From Prunus persica (Eukaryota > Streptophyta > Magnoliopsida > Rosales > Rosaceae): a stretch of 64,000 bases of DNA. The position numbers and the translations under genes are program-made. Numbering within the stretch: position 1 is the first letter of the stretch; each line of letters starts with the position of its first letter. Below the pieces are notes generated by a model. It made no database searches, was not told where the DNA came from, and saw nothing but the letters and a program-made list of their open reading frames with translations. The DNA lies in the NCBI RefSeq assembly GCF_000346465.2, contig NC_034016.1, positions 10,632,585 through 10,696,584 on the forward strand, given 5' to 3'. Below, one piece after another: positions 22,635 to 36,900 of this stretch.

Positions 22635-23693
22635 GTTCTAAGGAAGAATGAGTTTTTGTGGAACATAAATCGGCACCATCACACCACAACCCACTAAACT
22701 CGTTTTACATGAATTCAAAGCAATAAATTGTTGCCAACTGGGTCAGTCCAATGGAATTGAGTTGAAGACCAATGGTCTCAGGTTCCTATGGCACCGGAGT
22801 AGTGTGTATTAGAAATCTTCTTTCCCCTTATAATTCCAATTATAGCTTGTATTCGGGAAAAAAAAAACCTATAAAATATTTTAACAATCAATGGACCTCT
22901 TTTATGCCATATTCCAGATTGTTTTCTATCATGTTTCACTTATAATTTTTAATTGGTTTCTTCTGGATGCTAGTTGACAATGACATTAGCAATTTCAGGT
23001 TGTCTCAATACTCGCCCCGTAGAGAGCTAGTCTTGTTCTCATTTTTAATATTTTTCTTTTGCTTTTTCGAAACAACTCGACTTTTAGATTCATCTGCCGA
23101 CAGCGTCACTATGAATCATACAGGTCTACTGAAGTGAAAAAAAACTTACATGCAACGTTTTCCTATCCTGATTAATAACGCCATGACACGTAAAAAAATT
23201 ATTTTATTTGTCATTATATTATTGTTCGGAAATAGCACAAGGTAGAAATGATACTATTTTCCCTGGGGGAATGTTTGGTTTGGATGAATATTAATTCAAT
23301 TCTTCATCAACTTTTAAAAATTATTTAGTTAACATTTTGGTGAAACTCCTTACAGTAATTCGTTAAGCCAAATTTCGTCTTTTGACTGCGTTCCGGAATG
23401 AGTATGACCAGTTGGACCATTCATTCCCTCATCTGGCCATAATTTAACTAAGTGTGCTAGTTCACCTCTTTTTAATGAGTACAATTTCTTGCTTAAACAT
23501 ATGTTTTGCCGTATCGAAACCCCCACCTCACAAAAGGAACTACCACAGTAAAAAGAAAAACGAGAGCCTCGAAACGAAGAAACCAAATGCGGAAGAAAGC
23601 ACAAAATATAACAGGAAGACAACCTTGACATTGATTTATTGTATTGTTCAGATGAGTTCCAGAAAGGGACATGTATGTTTGTAATCACGGTAA
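22635..23693. other. Convergent intergenic region HVA22-B / MMSDH-1
   Basis: Holds the 3' UTRs of two convergent genes. The right half (23280-23690) is partly duplicated at 11640-11974. No additional gene or RNA was seen. Confidence 0.6.
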
Positions 23694-26600
23694 CTATGCC
23701 TTCTGAGAAGTTGGCATCGCGAGATTAACTACACCGCTGCCGGGTAAATTCTTCCACTGCTGAGTTACTGTTTTGATCTGGGTGAAAAAGTTAACACCAG
23801 CCTTACCTGTAATGCATACAAAAACTCTTGATAATTTACCAGAACGAAATAATTCATTCTATACAACCATCGTTTGAACAATAACTACTCAAAAACAGAT
23901 TGCTACCATCATAAAAAGAGTTGAGTAACAGGTGGAAGAGATATTTTACCATAGAAATTCAGATCGCCTGCAAAAGATGCCTTGTTGCCAGTAAAAGAGA
24001 AAAATGGCAAGGGAACTGGAATAGGAACGTTGATTCCAACCTATTTCATACTCAAAACAAGTTAGAGAGTGATATAAAGTGTATCTTTATTTGCCATATT
24101 ATCTTGCAAATTCAGCAGCAGCAGATGCTCAAAAGACTTAGTTTACCTGTCCAGCCTCTATCTCAGTCTGAAATTTCCTTGCAGCTACCCCAGATGTAGT
24201 AAAAATAGAAGCTCCATTGCCATATCTGTTATAAAAATAAAAATAAAAAATACTCATGTAAACCGCATAAAATATCTCTTCAAAACTAATGCTATTTAAG
24301 GCAACAAGAGAAGCAATAATTAGTACTTGTTTCTGTTAACAAAGCTTATTGCCTCTTCTAAGCTGTCAGCCTGACATTAAGAAGAACAAAGGATGTGTTA
24401 ACAACCTCCATACCACGCAAGGAGAAAGATGACAGGCAAAGAAACAGGAATTCAGTCAATCAACATACCTCCAAGCAAAGAAGAACCGGACCAAAAATTT
24501 CTTCCTGCACAAAAGAAGGCAGAAAATAATCAAGTTCCTTCCAACATAAAGATTCAATTGATTTTCATCCTTAGAAATTTCAGTCCATATCAACATAAAC
24601 AAACAAATACAAGGTGCTGAATCTCTTGGTATCCTACCAAATATGTGCCTAAGACCTTGGGTCTGTTTAATGGAAAGGCAACCCCTACTGGGTAGCCAAC
24701 AACCACCATCTGTTTTGAAAATATAATGGAAAATTTGAAAGGGAAAGAGACTAAAAATCTGAAGGAAAAAAAAAAAAAAAGATACCTTGTGGCACTCCAT
24801 GTCAGCTGTAACATTTGATAAGATCGTGGGGCCAATGAAATTTCCATGCTCATATCCTGGAACCTGTTTGTTACCAATGATGAATAAGTAGATAAGTGAC
24901 CAGTTTCTCTTTAGAAAAACTGAGTCTGGCAAGCACACTAACTATCTAATATAACATAGAGAGGGGAGAGACTTATCATTAAAATGTCAAAACTATTTTG
25001 TGCTAGCAAGTTAGCAATAAGTGGGAAGCATCAAAATATAAAACGCTACCGCTATATTTCTGCCATCAAGCAATAGCTTTGCACCACTTTCAACACCAGA
25101 CTGGATTAATTTGCATATCCGTTCCTTTGCCTGTGAACGAATCCAGTAAAAATTCATTAACAGAAACTAAAGAGTGAAGCCAATGTCAACCACATGAGCA
25201 TGCACTTTAACAACTAATATGTTATTTCGTTAGTCATTCATGTAAATGTGGATAATTTATAGAAAGAAGACTTAAACAATGTCACTCTTTGGTAACCTAA
25301 TTGGTATTCTGGGAACGGGAGGAAAAAGGAAAAAAAGACTTTTAAAGTGCTTACTTGTTTGCTAATTACGGGACCAAGGTCAGCATCAGGTTCTGTTCCA
25401 GCACTTACTTTCAGAGCTTTGGCAGCTTCCACAAGTTTGTTCTCCCTGGAAGAGTTTTATAGTTAAAATCTAATGTCAGTCTTCAAACTCAATTTTCTTT
25501 TTCTTTTTCTTTTTTAAAAATTTTAAAAACGCCTAGATTACATGGAAATAACAAGATATCTGGGACACCAATGATTGAGAAAAAATACAAAACAAAACAA
25601 AAAACTTCAACGACAGAATGTAGGTCACTTCTTAAAACATTCCATAGAACTGATACTTATTTTACTAAGCATTAATAGATACTAATAAGGTGGGTACAGA
25701 ATTGAATTCATTTACCCTAAAATAGATAACAAAGAATTGGAACTTAATCATGTTCATTTCCTAGTCTGCTTTTACATTGTGTTTTTTAATAAATTTAAAA
25801 GAAGCTTTCAGGAGGATAAGACTTGTCACAACAGGGATGGTTAACACGCATAATTCAGATACTGCAAATGTCTAAAGCCATTTTCCTAAGTGAGGAAAGT
25901 GTAATGTTTTTATTTTGAATCTACATGAAGGTTAGATAAGGTTCTACTAAAACCTTATCTTGGATATGTTTTTTTAGAGGAGTCTTCTAGGAAACAGAAT
26001 AAGGGTGAATATTGGTTTTTGGTCTTCTCAAGCACCACTTAACTCTTTTTGGAGAAGCCTTTTAGAACATAGAACATTGCCAGAGCAGCAAGTGGAGATT
26101 GATTTGAAAAGGTAAGGACATCGAAGGTCAATAACTTTGGTAACACTCCGAAGGTAAGTTTAAAACTTTCAACCTTCAAAGAAAAGGATACGCGAATGTG
26201 GAAGGCATAATAAACCTTAATGAAACTAAACATATGGAAAAAAAAAAACATAGTACCATGACTTTGAACCTCCAACAAAGACAACTGTGCTGAGTGCCAT
26301 GCACCGTTGTCCTGCAGCACCAAAGCCAGCAGCAACTAAAGCATTCATAGTAGCATCAGCACTTGCATCAGGCATGACAATTGCATGGTTTTTTGCCCCC
26401 ATATTAGACTGGAAAAGTAGTTACCCAGGTAACCAATTCATTTCACTTTCAACTGGCACAAAGGTATGAAAGCCACCATTTGGCTCATAAGAGAAACAGT
26501 TAAATACAAAGCGGACTTACCTGAACACGTTTCCCTTTTGCTGATGCTCTTGAATATATGTGCATGCCAGCCTTTGTGATGTAAACATAAAAACATTGTG

Positions 26601-29600
26601 TAAGAGTATAGCTAGACCAACTGATACATCACAATAAAATTGCAAAAAGAAGAAGAATTTTTCCTTTCAAAAAATTAAATATGATAAGAGCATGCTCCTT
26701 TGTACCAGAAACATAGCGGTTGACATGCAAACTTATAGGTCTGAACAAAAGTTCACAACCAAGGTAAGAATAGAAATATTAAACCCGATATATTTATTCT
26801 GTAAGTCAACAAACAATTGTTGGAACAAATTAAAGGTGTCAGAACAGAAACCAACAAATTAATCACTCAAAGCAACATTCGAATTTGTCTTGCTAAAAAA
26901 ATGTCTGGAAAAATAATTTCAAAAGAGAAAACTTAAATTGTTATCATACTTCTAACTCTAAGCAACTTTACATCCTAAAGTAAACATATTGGGGTCTACT
27001 TTGACACTAAAATCGCTTCCACAAACAAACTATGAGTTCATAAGAAATTCTCAGTGACGTGATATGGCTATCAACTGAATTGAAGACTTTATGTAGGGGT
27101 GGTGAGTACAACATGAAAACCACAATAGTTAGCTACATATTGGAATAACAATCGAGTTCAGGTATTTTTAATTTCTTTTTGGGACTGAAAATAAATTGAA
27201 ACACGCATAACGGTCCAGAATGTTAAGACTACAAGGACTATTAGTGTTGTTAACTTAACGTTCCAGATTAAGATGATAAAACTATACATAAAAGTACATA
27301 CAGAAATTGGAATATGGATGTAATCACTGTGAGAAAACTTACAGTATTAGAACCCACAAATGATACAGCTTTTATATCCTCGTCATCACAAATTGCATTG
27401 ACAATATCCTGCCACAATGTAATATACATTCAGGGAAACCGATTCCAGTAGAGGTACCAAACTTCTGATATGAAAGCTTCCAAAAAATTCAAAAGTTGTC
27501 TTTGGAAAAATCATTGCAAATATAAACACAACTGTACAACATATGGTATACAGCACTGTTGGGATTTACAGGTGCAAAACTCTTAGCTTCTCTTGCTCAC
27601 AATTTTTCATGCAACCAAACTACATTTACATTTCTAAGATATATATACAGGGTTTAGAAATAATAAGTTATCAATGAAAGAAGCAGCGAAGCTTTCTTTC
27701 ACAGGGAAGGACATCACGAGTCATCTGCTTCACTGTTAACATCTGGGGCCCACAATAATGATTTACACAAAAAACTACAGCCCCAAGCAAGTGAAAAAAT
27801 TGGCTTCTTTTTGTGGATCCTTCTACTTTATTCTCACCAATGACCCATGAGATGGCAAATATATCCAAAATACATATATATAAAAATTTCAACATCTTCG
27901 GAGTAAATATCAATCAAAATCCTACATGAATCGTCGAGAGCATCTGGCCATCTAGTTAGGCACAACTTAGACAATAAGGTATAGTAGGGCTAATAAAAGT
28001 AGTTTGAGAACAATCATACATTGGTTCCATGAACAATATTTAAGACACCATCAGGCAGACCAGCCTCCATTGCTAACTCTGCCAGAATTACAGAAGCCCC
28101 TGCTCAAAAGAAAATATAACAGATCCCTTTTTAAATAAAAGCATGGAGATTAAAGTGTATCCATGCACGCATGAACTGACCTAACATAGATGTAAAAGAA
28201 AATTTAGAATGCACAATGACCATCCTGTAACCAGCGTACATGCAATGAAGAAAAAAAAAGTAACAAGTCAGACAATCAAGATGACCTCCAAGGGGATCTA
28301 TCAATATATGACTGATGATTTCCCAAGATCCTTGCATCTGATATATTTTAGCAAAGTTACCCTATTTATGCTATTTAAGCACAGTGCAGAAATTAAGCGT
28401 TTCGAAATATCAACCTTCAAGTTTCCTGAAGATCAAAGTTCTTGTTATAAATTCAACAAGTTCAAACAGAAACAACATCTACAGTCTCAAAAAAAACTAT
28501 AACGATCTATCATCAAATATATGAAATATAGATTGATATATGATAACACAAACATCAGGGTGCAAATAAATTTTTTAATGAACTTTTTCTTGCTTCTATG
28601 GTTTTATGAAACAAGAACTTGAGCGAGGTAATGCTCCAGGACTAGATACACGAGTTCTAAGTAAATCATAATCACCTGGATCTTTTTCTGATGGCTTTAA
28701 GACAAAGGTATTCCCACAAGTAACTGCAAGTGGGAACATCTGCAATAAAATCAGGAAAGGATTAGAAACCGTTGATGTTTTCATTTTCTTTATTTGAAGG
28801 AATGGAAAGTCAATGAAGTACCATTTAAGAAATAAATTTATAAATACAATTTTAAAAAAACCCTGGTGTTTGTGTGCTTGTGAGAAGCAACTATAAAGAC
28901 AGAGATAGAAGGATTCATTGCTCGATCAGATGCATTATTACAGTTTCAGCATGCTTAAGCATTTAGATGATTGGTGAATATACAATGTTTAAATAAAATT
29001 TTAACAAGAAACCAAAATGAGGTGAGAAATATAGTAAGGATAAATCATGTATATGAAAAGGAAAGGAAAAACTGATGGTCATTTCAATTCAATCATGTCA
29101 CAGGGGAAGAAGATAGTAAGCTCACCCATAAGGGAATCATTGCCGGAAAGTTGAAGGGACAAATACCAGCACAAACACCAAGCGGCTCTCTAATACTGTA
29201 TGTGTCAATTCCATTTGATACGTTAGAAACATACTCCCCCATTTGCAGAGTTGCTGTACCACAAGCATGCTCCACCACCTCTGAATAAGAAACCAATAAA
29301 TTCTCAGAGCTTCAACATCACCCACTGAACTCCGTAATTATCCTGCAGAGAATCTTATTCACAACAAAGTACAAACACTGACCTAGCCCACGAAATACAT
29401 CTCCATGTGCATCCTTCAATGTCTTTCCCTGTTCAGTGGTAATATTCAAGGCAAGCTTATCCTGAAAACAGAATAAAGAGATTTGTATTACTCAACCAAC
29501 TGTACCCTTATTTAAATGTACAGAGAAAGACTATTTCAAAGTTCAAACCCAGCGCACTTACAATGTCTCTCCGAATAAGCTCTTGGAGCTTGAACATGAC

Positions 29601-30486
29601 ACGTTGACGGGCCGTAACTGGTGTGTGGCGCCATGATTGAAAAGCCTGCTTTGCTGCAGACACTGCAGCTTTAAACTCTTCATTTGTGGTCAAAGGAACT
29701 TGTGAAACAACTTCTTGTGTTGCCTATGACCAAGTTTTAAATACAAGATAACAACCATGAATTCTGTAAAGTTAACAACAAGAGAGAAGAAAAGAAGAAC
29801 TGAAGCATATGATGCACTTACAGGGTTGATAACATCAATGGACGCAGATGATTGTGATTTAACAAAACTACCTCCAATTAGATTGGGAACGCTCTGATAC
29901 AACAAAACCACTTAAAATTAGATTAAATGAGAATTCTCCAATCTGAACTTTCCTCCACTTGAAATTGGTAGTTAAATCAAAAGTTGAACCCCTGAAAAGA
30001 AAATAAATAAAATCCCAACAGCTGCTTCCATTTCATTTCTCTTCATCTTTTCGTTTTTAGACTATTTTCTCAACAGCCAAACAAATCATGATAACCGGAG
30101 TCTACTCAGTAACAGTAACCATGAACCCACTTGAATACAAACAAATCATGTACTCGTCAAAATAAAAAATACATAGTCAAAACTACAAGCTACATGTGTG
30201 CGAATGATACATCATTTTCCCGAGAAAGAGTTCATTTTTCCTAGGAAACAAACAGGAGCTAAGCCAGTCTAAGATTGATTACCGGAGGGCTACCCTGCTT
30301 GGAAGACGGCTCGGCAGCTGTGGAGAAGTGAGAGCTTCTGAGAGCAAAGATCGCAGGCCTCAAAGCCTTCAAATTTCTCACTGCAACACAACAATATTAA
30401 TACGTTGCAATCAAATTTCAAATCTTTTTTATCAAAATCATCTTTGTTTTAACTTGTATACCTCTTTGAATTGAAAGCTGCAACAT
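23694..30486 (-). CDS. ALDH6B2: Methylmalonate-semialdehyde dehydrogenase, mitochondrial (copy 1)
   Basis: Nineteen exons on the minus strand: 30486-30462, 30380-30283, 29893-29822, 29723-29562, 29461-29383, 29280-29126, 28739-28676, 28099-28020, 27408-27343, 26571-26521, 26408-26257, 25445-25355, 25130-25050, 24863-24786, 24504-24469, 24370-24327, 24225-24147, 24040-23950, 23806-23694. All introns are GT-AG. The sum of 1,617 nt gives 538 codons plus TAG. The protein starts [20 protein letters not shown], an Arg-rich mitochondrial presequence. It then shows the family core: [38 protein letters not shown] (NAD fold), [15 protein letters not shown], the catalytic-Cys segment [27 protein letters not shown], and a conserved end [20 protein letters not shown]. 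Family role: NAD- and CoA-dependent oxidative decarboxylation of methylmalonate semialdehyde to propionyl-CoA in valine and thymine catabolism. Intact, and very likely the functional orthologue. Confidence 0.95.
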
Positions 30487-30829
30487 TTTTTTCTTTTTCC
30501 TTGTTTTTTCGTTTCGCTCAATTTGATGAAAAGTGTCACTGACTTGGAAGCTTTTATCAGTTGGCGAGAAACAGCCACCCTTGATGACTGAGTAACTGCA
30601 GTGTATCAATCTCTTCGTATGTTATCCGACGGCTAAGATTTTTGCTGACCCACCTGGGCCCACCTGTCGATTGGAGGGACTTTCTGATTAAAAATTTAAT
30701 TGCTGACTATGAAGCACGATGTATATGCATACACCAAGTTTTCATGTTAATCCACTCAGGAGAGTGTTTTCTTTTATATTTTTTTAGATTAAGTACATTT
30801 CATACCCTTGAGGTGTGGCCATATCAAAT
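30487..30829 (-). promoter_or_regulatory. Short upstream region of MMSDH-1, truncated by the Helitron
   Basis: Only 343 bp of ordinary upstream DNA separate the MMSDH-1 start codon from the proposed Helitron 5' end. It should contain the 5' UTR and core promoter; no specific box was assigned. Any more distal control now comes from Helitron sequence. Confidence 0.45.
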
Positions 30830-31696
30830 TCTATATATACTAAAATCTAATGCAAATGCAACTAAACACTGTAGTTAAGCACAGTAAAATTACGAAAATG
30901 CCTCTATTTAAAACTGTAGAGCTGTTGGTTTTTCACTGTTTAAATCTGGAGGGTTCCACTGTTTTACAGAACCACCTTTTTTTCCACCGAATTGCTTGCC
31001 TTTTTCATTTCCATTCTTCTCATCTTCCTCTGCTCTTCCAAAGTGCTCACTTTCCAGCTCCCTTGAGTTTTATTAGGAAAGGGATTAAATCTTACAGATT
31101 CGCTGAGGCATTTCCAGCGTTGTTATTCTTAATTTTTTTTACTCAATTGTCAATTAATTTTTCTACTTAATTGTCAATTAATTTTTCTGACTTCTCTGTT
31201 CTCCCACCAAAGCAATATATCACCACTGGTCTGAGAAAAACAGAGTGTAGTTTGTGAGAGATGATGCAAAGCCCATTAAATTGGTGACACAAACCAAACT
31301 TACAGCTAACATTGGTGACATAAACAGATCAGTCAAAGCATAAAAACCAAGTTTTTTCACAAAAACAAGAGCAGAGAATTTATTTCTGAAAACGAAATCC
31401 ATCAAGCACACACCTCTAATTTGAAGCCTCTTCCACTGTCACTGATCAAATGGGTTTTACCGGCTAATCTCCTTAAACAAAGTACCGTGTGTTGAGCTAG
31501 AGACTGGTATAGCTGGTGGACAGGAAGGGCTCTGCCCAAAGAAGAAGATTTCCTTCAAATGGTAGACAACCATGAAATAGGCTATTCCATATTTGGCCAG
31601 CAACCATGCCTCAGCTCAACAAACCCAATTAGAAAGAAAGAGATTTTATAGAGAGAAGTGAAGTGCATGGGTCTCTCTGTTTATGTGTGCCTCTGT

Positions 31697-31701
<5 letters not shown>

Positions 31702-31771
<70 letters not shown>
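31702..31771. repeat. (GT)n(GA)n compound microsatellite
   Basis: GT repeats at 31702-31730 pass directly into GA repeats at 31731-31771. They lie inside the Helitron 5' region. The apparent Ser-Leu and Thr-His open frames across it are artefacts. Confidence 0.97.
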
Positions 31772-31774
<3 letters not shown>

Positions 31775-31949
31775 TGTAAGAGACTTTTGAGTCTTGTTTT
31801 TGTGCACACAATATAGAGTGAGCTGGAGAGATGGGTCAAGAGGTGATGAGTACGACAACATTGTACTTTTCTTTTGTTGGGTCTAAATCATTATACTATT
31901 CTTTTTTAGTTGTGTTTATGTCGTAGCCAAAAGTTACCTTATTCTTCTC

Positions 31950-33530
31950 TCATTAAAATTCCATAAAATGCTTGAACAAAACCAATCAGGTTTCAACAAA
32001 ATAGAAATTGGCAATGATTTTATCTTAACCTCTATTGGTTTTCTTTGGGGTTCTCAGGAAACATTTCACTTGATTTCTTGACTTGGTGGGCTTGATTGAT
32101 TATGAGTTTTGAGTCAAATATGCTCACTGTGCATATCTGTTTAACTAGGCTTGATATTAATATATGCATATTGTTTGATCGTTATAGAATTCAGTTAATT
32201 CTTTGATATAATAATAGATATTTGTAATTGTGAAGCTGTTTACACAAAACTAAATTTATGTTGGTGTTAAAAATATAAGCAGGATTTCATATAGTGATGA
32301 AAATTTTGTCATCTTTTTGTCATCCTATGATAACCTATATTTCTCTAAAAATGTGATTCGATCCAAATATAATTCAATTATTTGTTTATTTCACAACTTG
32401 AATACACCAAAAAGCAAGGGACTAGACATTTGCATTCTGCTGTCATTTTCGAGGTATAAAAACCCCTCTAATTCATTGTTTTTTTAAATTGAGCATTATT
32501 AGTCATGTTAGTCAATTGATTTTAAGTATTTTGTAAGATTTTATATTTTATTTTCATCGATTATGCTTGCATACAAGTTATTTAGAAGTAATCCTTATTT
32601 TGTTGATTGATACAAGTTGGATATGCTTTATTGCTAAAAAATTTCTCCTCTTTTAAATATTTTCCCTTTGATGTTCTCATTGAACATTTTATCTAAATCA
32701 TTAATCTGGTGAACTTGGTTGATTATAAATTTTGAGTTCAATGTCTCAATTGTACATATGGATTTAACAAGGCTTTATATTAATATATATATATATATAT
32801 ATATACTGTTTAATCATTATGAACCGAAGTTGGTTGTCTGATAAAATAATAGATATCTAGAATTGTTATATTATATTTTATTCTTCTGCAGCTGTGTCTT
32901 TCTACAAATATATTTTGATCGAATAAAAATTAGTATCGTTGCTTTGTAATCATGATACAGTGATATAAAAAATTTCGTACTATGTACTTTCTTTATAATA
33001 TGTATGCATGTATGTAGATACACACACATATCCGATCCAAATATAATTCAATCATTTGTTTATTTCACAGTTTGGATACACCAAAAAGTAAGGGACTAGA
33101 CATTTGGATTCTGCTATCATTTTCGAGGTATAAAAACTCTTCCAATTCATTGTTTTCTAACATTAACCAATATTAGTCATCTTAATCACTTGATTTTAAT
33201 CATTTTGTAAGATTTTTTATTTTATTTTCATCGATTGTGCTTGCATACAAGTTATTTACAAGTAATCTTTATTTTGTTGATTGATACAAGTTCAATATGC
33301 TTTGATGCTAAAATTTTCCCCTTTTTTTAAATATTTTCCCCTTGATGTTCTCATTAAGCATTTTATTTAAATTATTAATCTGGTGAGCGTGGTTGATTAT
33401 AAATTTTCAATTAAATGTCTCAACTATACATATCGGTTTAACAAGGCTTTATATTAATACATATATACTGTTTAATCATTATGAAACGAAGTTGGTTGTT
33501 TGATAAAATAACAGAGATTTAATTGATGTA
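31950..33530. repeat. Three diverged ~650-bp tandem repeats in the Helitron 5' leader
   Basis: The block around CACCAAAAAGCAAGGGACTA at 32408 recurs at about 33079, a period of about 672 bp. The block TGATGTTCTCATTGAACATT at 32669 recurs at about 33342. An older copy of the 'TTGATTATGAGTTTTGAGT ... TTTAACTAGGCTTGATATTA' block is at about 32060-32165. The repeats end shortly before the Rep-helicase start and are non-coding. Confidence 0.8.
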
Positions 33531-33921
33531 TAAAATTAAATACTTTTTCTTTATCAATTTAATTATTTGGATTTGAACCTATTAACAAAAACTATTCTTC
33601 TACTTATGTATTTTAGGTTGTTGCTATCATCTTGCTTTTGCATATGTGTTGCTACAAGTGCTTAACAAATTCTCTCATTACAGGTCAGTATTTTCTAACT
33701 TTTCAAAAAAACTGTGCATATCATGTATAACTAATTGATTAGCAAATATTATATCATTGGAAGATTTTCATTTATATAATTCTATCATCATATTTCTACA
33801 TTTATTTTGCATTCTTAGAATTTAAATGTTATTAATAATGTGAAATATTACTTATATATATATATATGTTTTTTTTTCTAGATATCAATTTGTTTTTGGG
33901 AAATTGAAATCTTCGTTGATA

Positions 33922-36900
33922 ATGTCGAAGAGAACTAGAAATACCATGAGAAAACAAATCATGCAAGAACCTCATAATCTCATCATTTCAAATGATATAC
34001 AAGTCCCAAATAAAAATGTTTCTCATATTAATGATAAACATCCAAGCGAGAAAATTCCCATCAACAGTGATCAAAACATTTCTCAAGCTGATAACAAAAG
34101 ACAAAAATGTGTTGAAAGTACATCATCTATCAATGTGAATACAGTTGAAACAGCAATAGATGAAAATTGAATTTCATCGTTTTAATCAAATGAGTAAAGG
34201 TCAAGCGATCTTTCAAAGAAATAGGCAAGGTGGGTGTTTCCCTTTCCTTCAAAATTTTCTACTAAACTTGAACTACATTGTTCTATTACTAATAACCTAC
34301 ATTTATGTTTTCTATTCTCTCCATTCTACACCCCTATAGGAATAATCCAAGAATATGCAGATTTTGGAGAGAAGAATCATAAGTGCATTTATTGTGGTGC
34401 ACTTTTTTGATTACAAGAATCCATTAAACAAAGATCAAAAAACAATGAGCCTCTCTTTACTCTTTGTTGCCAACAAGAAAAATTAAACTTCAAAGTCCAA
34501 AACCAACACCTTGTTTTTTAGAAAATTTGCTTGATCCTAATAAAGGGAAAAAAAGTGTATTATTTAGAGAAAATATCAGGGTTTACAATTCTATGTTTGC
34601 ATTTACTTCAATGGGAGCCAAAATTGATAAATCAACTAACAATGGATCAAGCCCTTATGTTTTCAAAATCAGTGGTCAAGTTCATCATTTAATGGGTTCT
34701 TTACTACCTCCTGAGGGTCAATGTCCTAAATTTGCCCAACTTTATATATATATGATACCCATAATGAGGTTATGAATCGGCTTGATGCAGTTAATTGTAA
34801 TCAAAAAAATGAAAAGCTAGATCAAAACATTGTGGGAGGTTTAATTCAAATGTTTGATCAAACAAATGAATTGGTTAAACTTTTTCGAACAATTAGAGAT
34901 AAATTTGAAAAAGGTTCTTCCTCCTCTAAAGATCACATTGTTAGGCAGGCAATCCAATGATAGCAAACAATATGAACAACCAACATATGATGAAATTGGT
35001 GGTTTAATAGTGGGAGATATAGGCCTTTTTTATTCAAATAGAGATATTATAATAGAATTTAAAAGTGGAGAGTTAAAACGTGTGACAAAATTAAATTCAA
35101 AATTCATGTCTTTACAACATCCTCTTCTTTTTCCTTTTGGTGAAGATGGGTATACACCTGACTTAAAATGGCATTGTACAAGCCATGAATCTAAACGAAG
35201 AAGAATTCCTATGAGAGCTTTCATAGCTTATCAAATCCAAGAAAGAGTGTTTCAATTCGATACATTATTAAAAGGTGGAAGATTGTTCCAACAATTTTTA
35301 GTAGACACTTATGCAGCACTTGAAGAAGATCGATTAGATTATATTAGGAAAAATCAAAAAAATTTAAGAAGTGAGGTTTATAAAGGCATTTATGATGCAA
35401 TTTCAAAGGGTGATAATGATGCTGATAACATACGTCAAAGAGTGATATTGCCTAGCTCATATACTGGAAGTGCTAGATACATGCTTAACAATTATCACGA
35501 TGCTATGGCAATTTGTAGACAATATGGAAATCCTGATTTATTTATAACTTTCACCTGCAATGTTAGATGGCCCGAAATTGTAAGAGAGTTTAATACAAAA
35601 CCTGGATACAAACTAGAAGATCACCCTGATATAGTTTCAAGATTATTTAAAATAAAACTTGATGATATGATCAATTATATCAAATCAAGAGAACCTTTTG
35701 GAGAAATCGAAGCAGGTAAATTTTAAAAACACACCATTTATACTACTCTCCATTTTTATCATTTTATTAAATAATAAAACTAAGTAAGAATTTTTTTTCC
35801 CTTTTTTCACCCAATCAACACAGATGTTTGTACTGTCGAATTCCAAAAAAGAGGATTGCCACATGCTCACATGTTGATCTGGTTAAAACAAAATTATAAA
35901 TGTTATTCAGCAGTTGACATAGATTCTATCATTTCTTCTGAATTACCAGACAAAACTGTAAATTATGATCTTTATGATATTGTGGCTCAATTTATGATCC
36001 ATGGTCCATGTGGACAAATAAATCATCATTCTCCATGTATGCGAGAAGGAAAATGTTCTAATCTTTTCCCAAACAATATAAAAGCGAAACAATTTTTGAA
36101 ACAAATGGTTACCCTGTATACAAACGCCGTGACGACCCAACAAAATTTGTGATAAAAAATGGAATACAAATTGATAATAGTTTTGTAGTACCTTACAATT
36201 CTAAATTACTGCATAGATACAATGCTCATATAAATGTTGAATCCTGTTGTCAATCAATGCTTATAAAATATCTTTTCAAATATATAAACAAAGATTCAGA
36301 TAGAGCTAGAGTAGTTTTCCAAGAGAACCAACAAGATGAAATACTAGCCTATCTAAATTGTAGATACATATCTCCATATGAAGCTGTTTGGAGATTGTTT
36401 CAATATCCTATTCATTTTAGAAAACTCTCAGTTGAACGATTACCAATACATTTACCTTTAGAATAAAATATTATTTTCAATGATGATCAATCACTTCAAT
36501 CAATTGTTAACCGAAAAAATATTGAATATACCATGTTAACAAGTTGGTTTGAAGCTAATAAAACTTTTCATGTAGCACGAACATTAACGTATGCAGAATT
36601 TCCTTCAAAATTTGTGTGGAATTCTCGCACTAAGATGTGGAAACCTAGAAAAAAAAAAAAAAGGATCCCTTGGTAGAATAGCTTATGTACATCCTACATC
36701 TGGTGAATTATATTATTTAAGAATGCTTTTGAATTTGCAAAAAGGGGCTTTTCACTTTAATGACCTAAAAACTGTTAATGGTATTATAGAACCATCATAC
36801 CAAGCTGCATGTAAATCCCTAGGTTTGTTAGGAGATGATAAAGAATGGATTGAAGCCTTAGCAAATGCTGTAAACACAGCCACATGTCCTCAATTAAGGC

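Noticed and set aside
24456..24938. 160-codon minus-strand ORF inside MMSDH-1
   Set aside because: Reads through introns in a mixed frame; the exon model with matched phases explains the locus.
31629..31861. Ser-Leu / Thr-His rich ORFs
   Set aside because: Translations of the GT/GA microsatellite.
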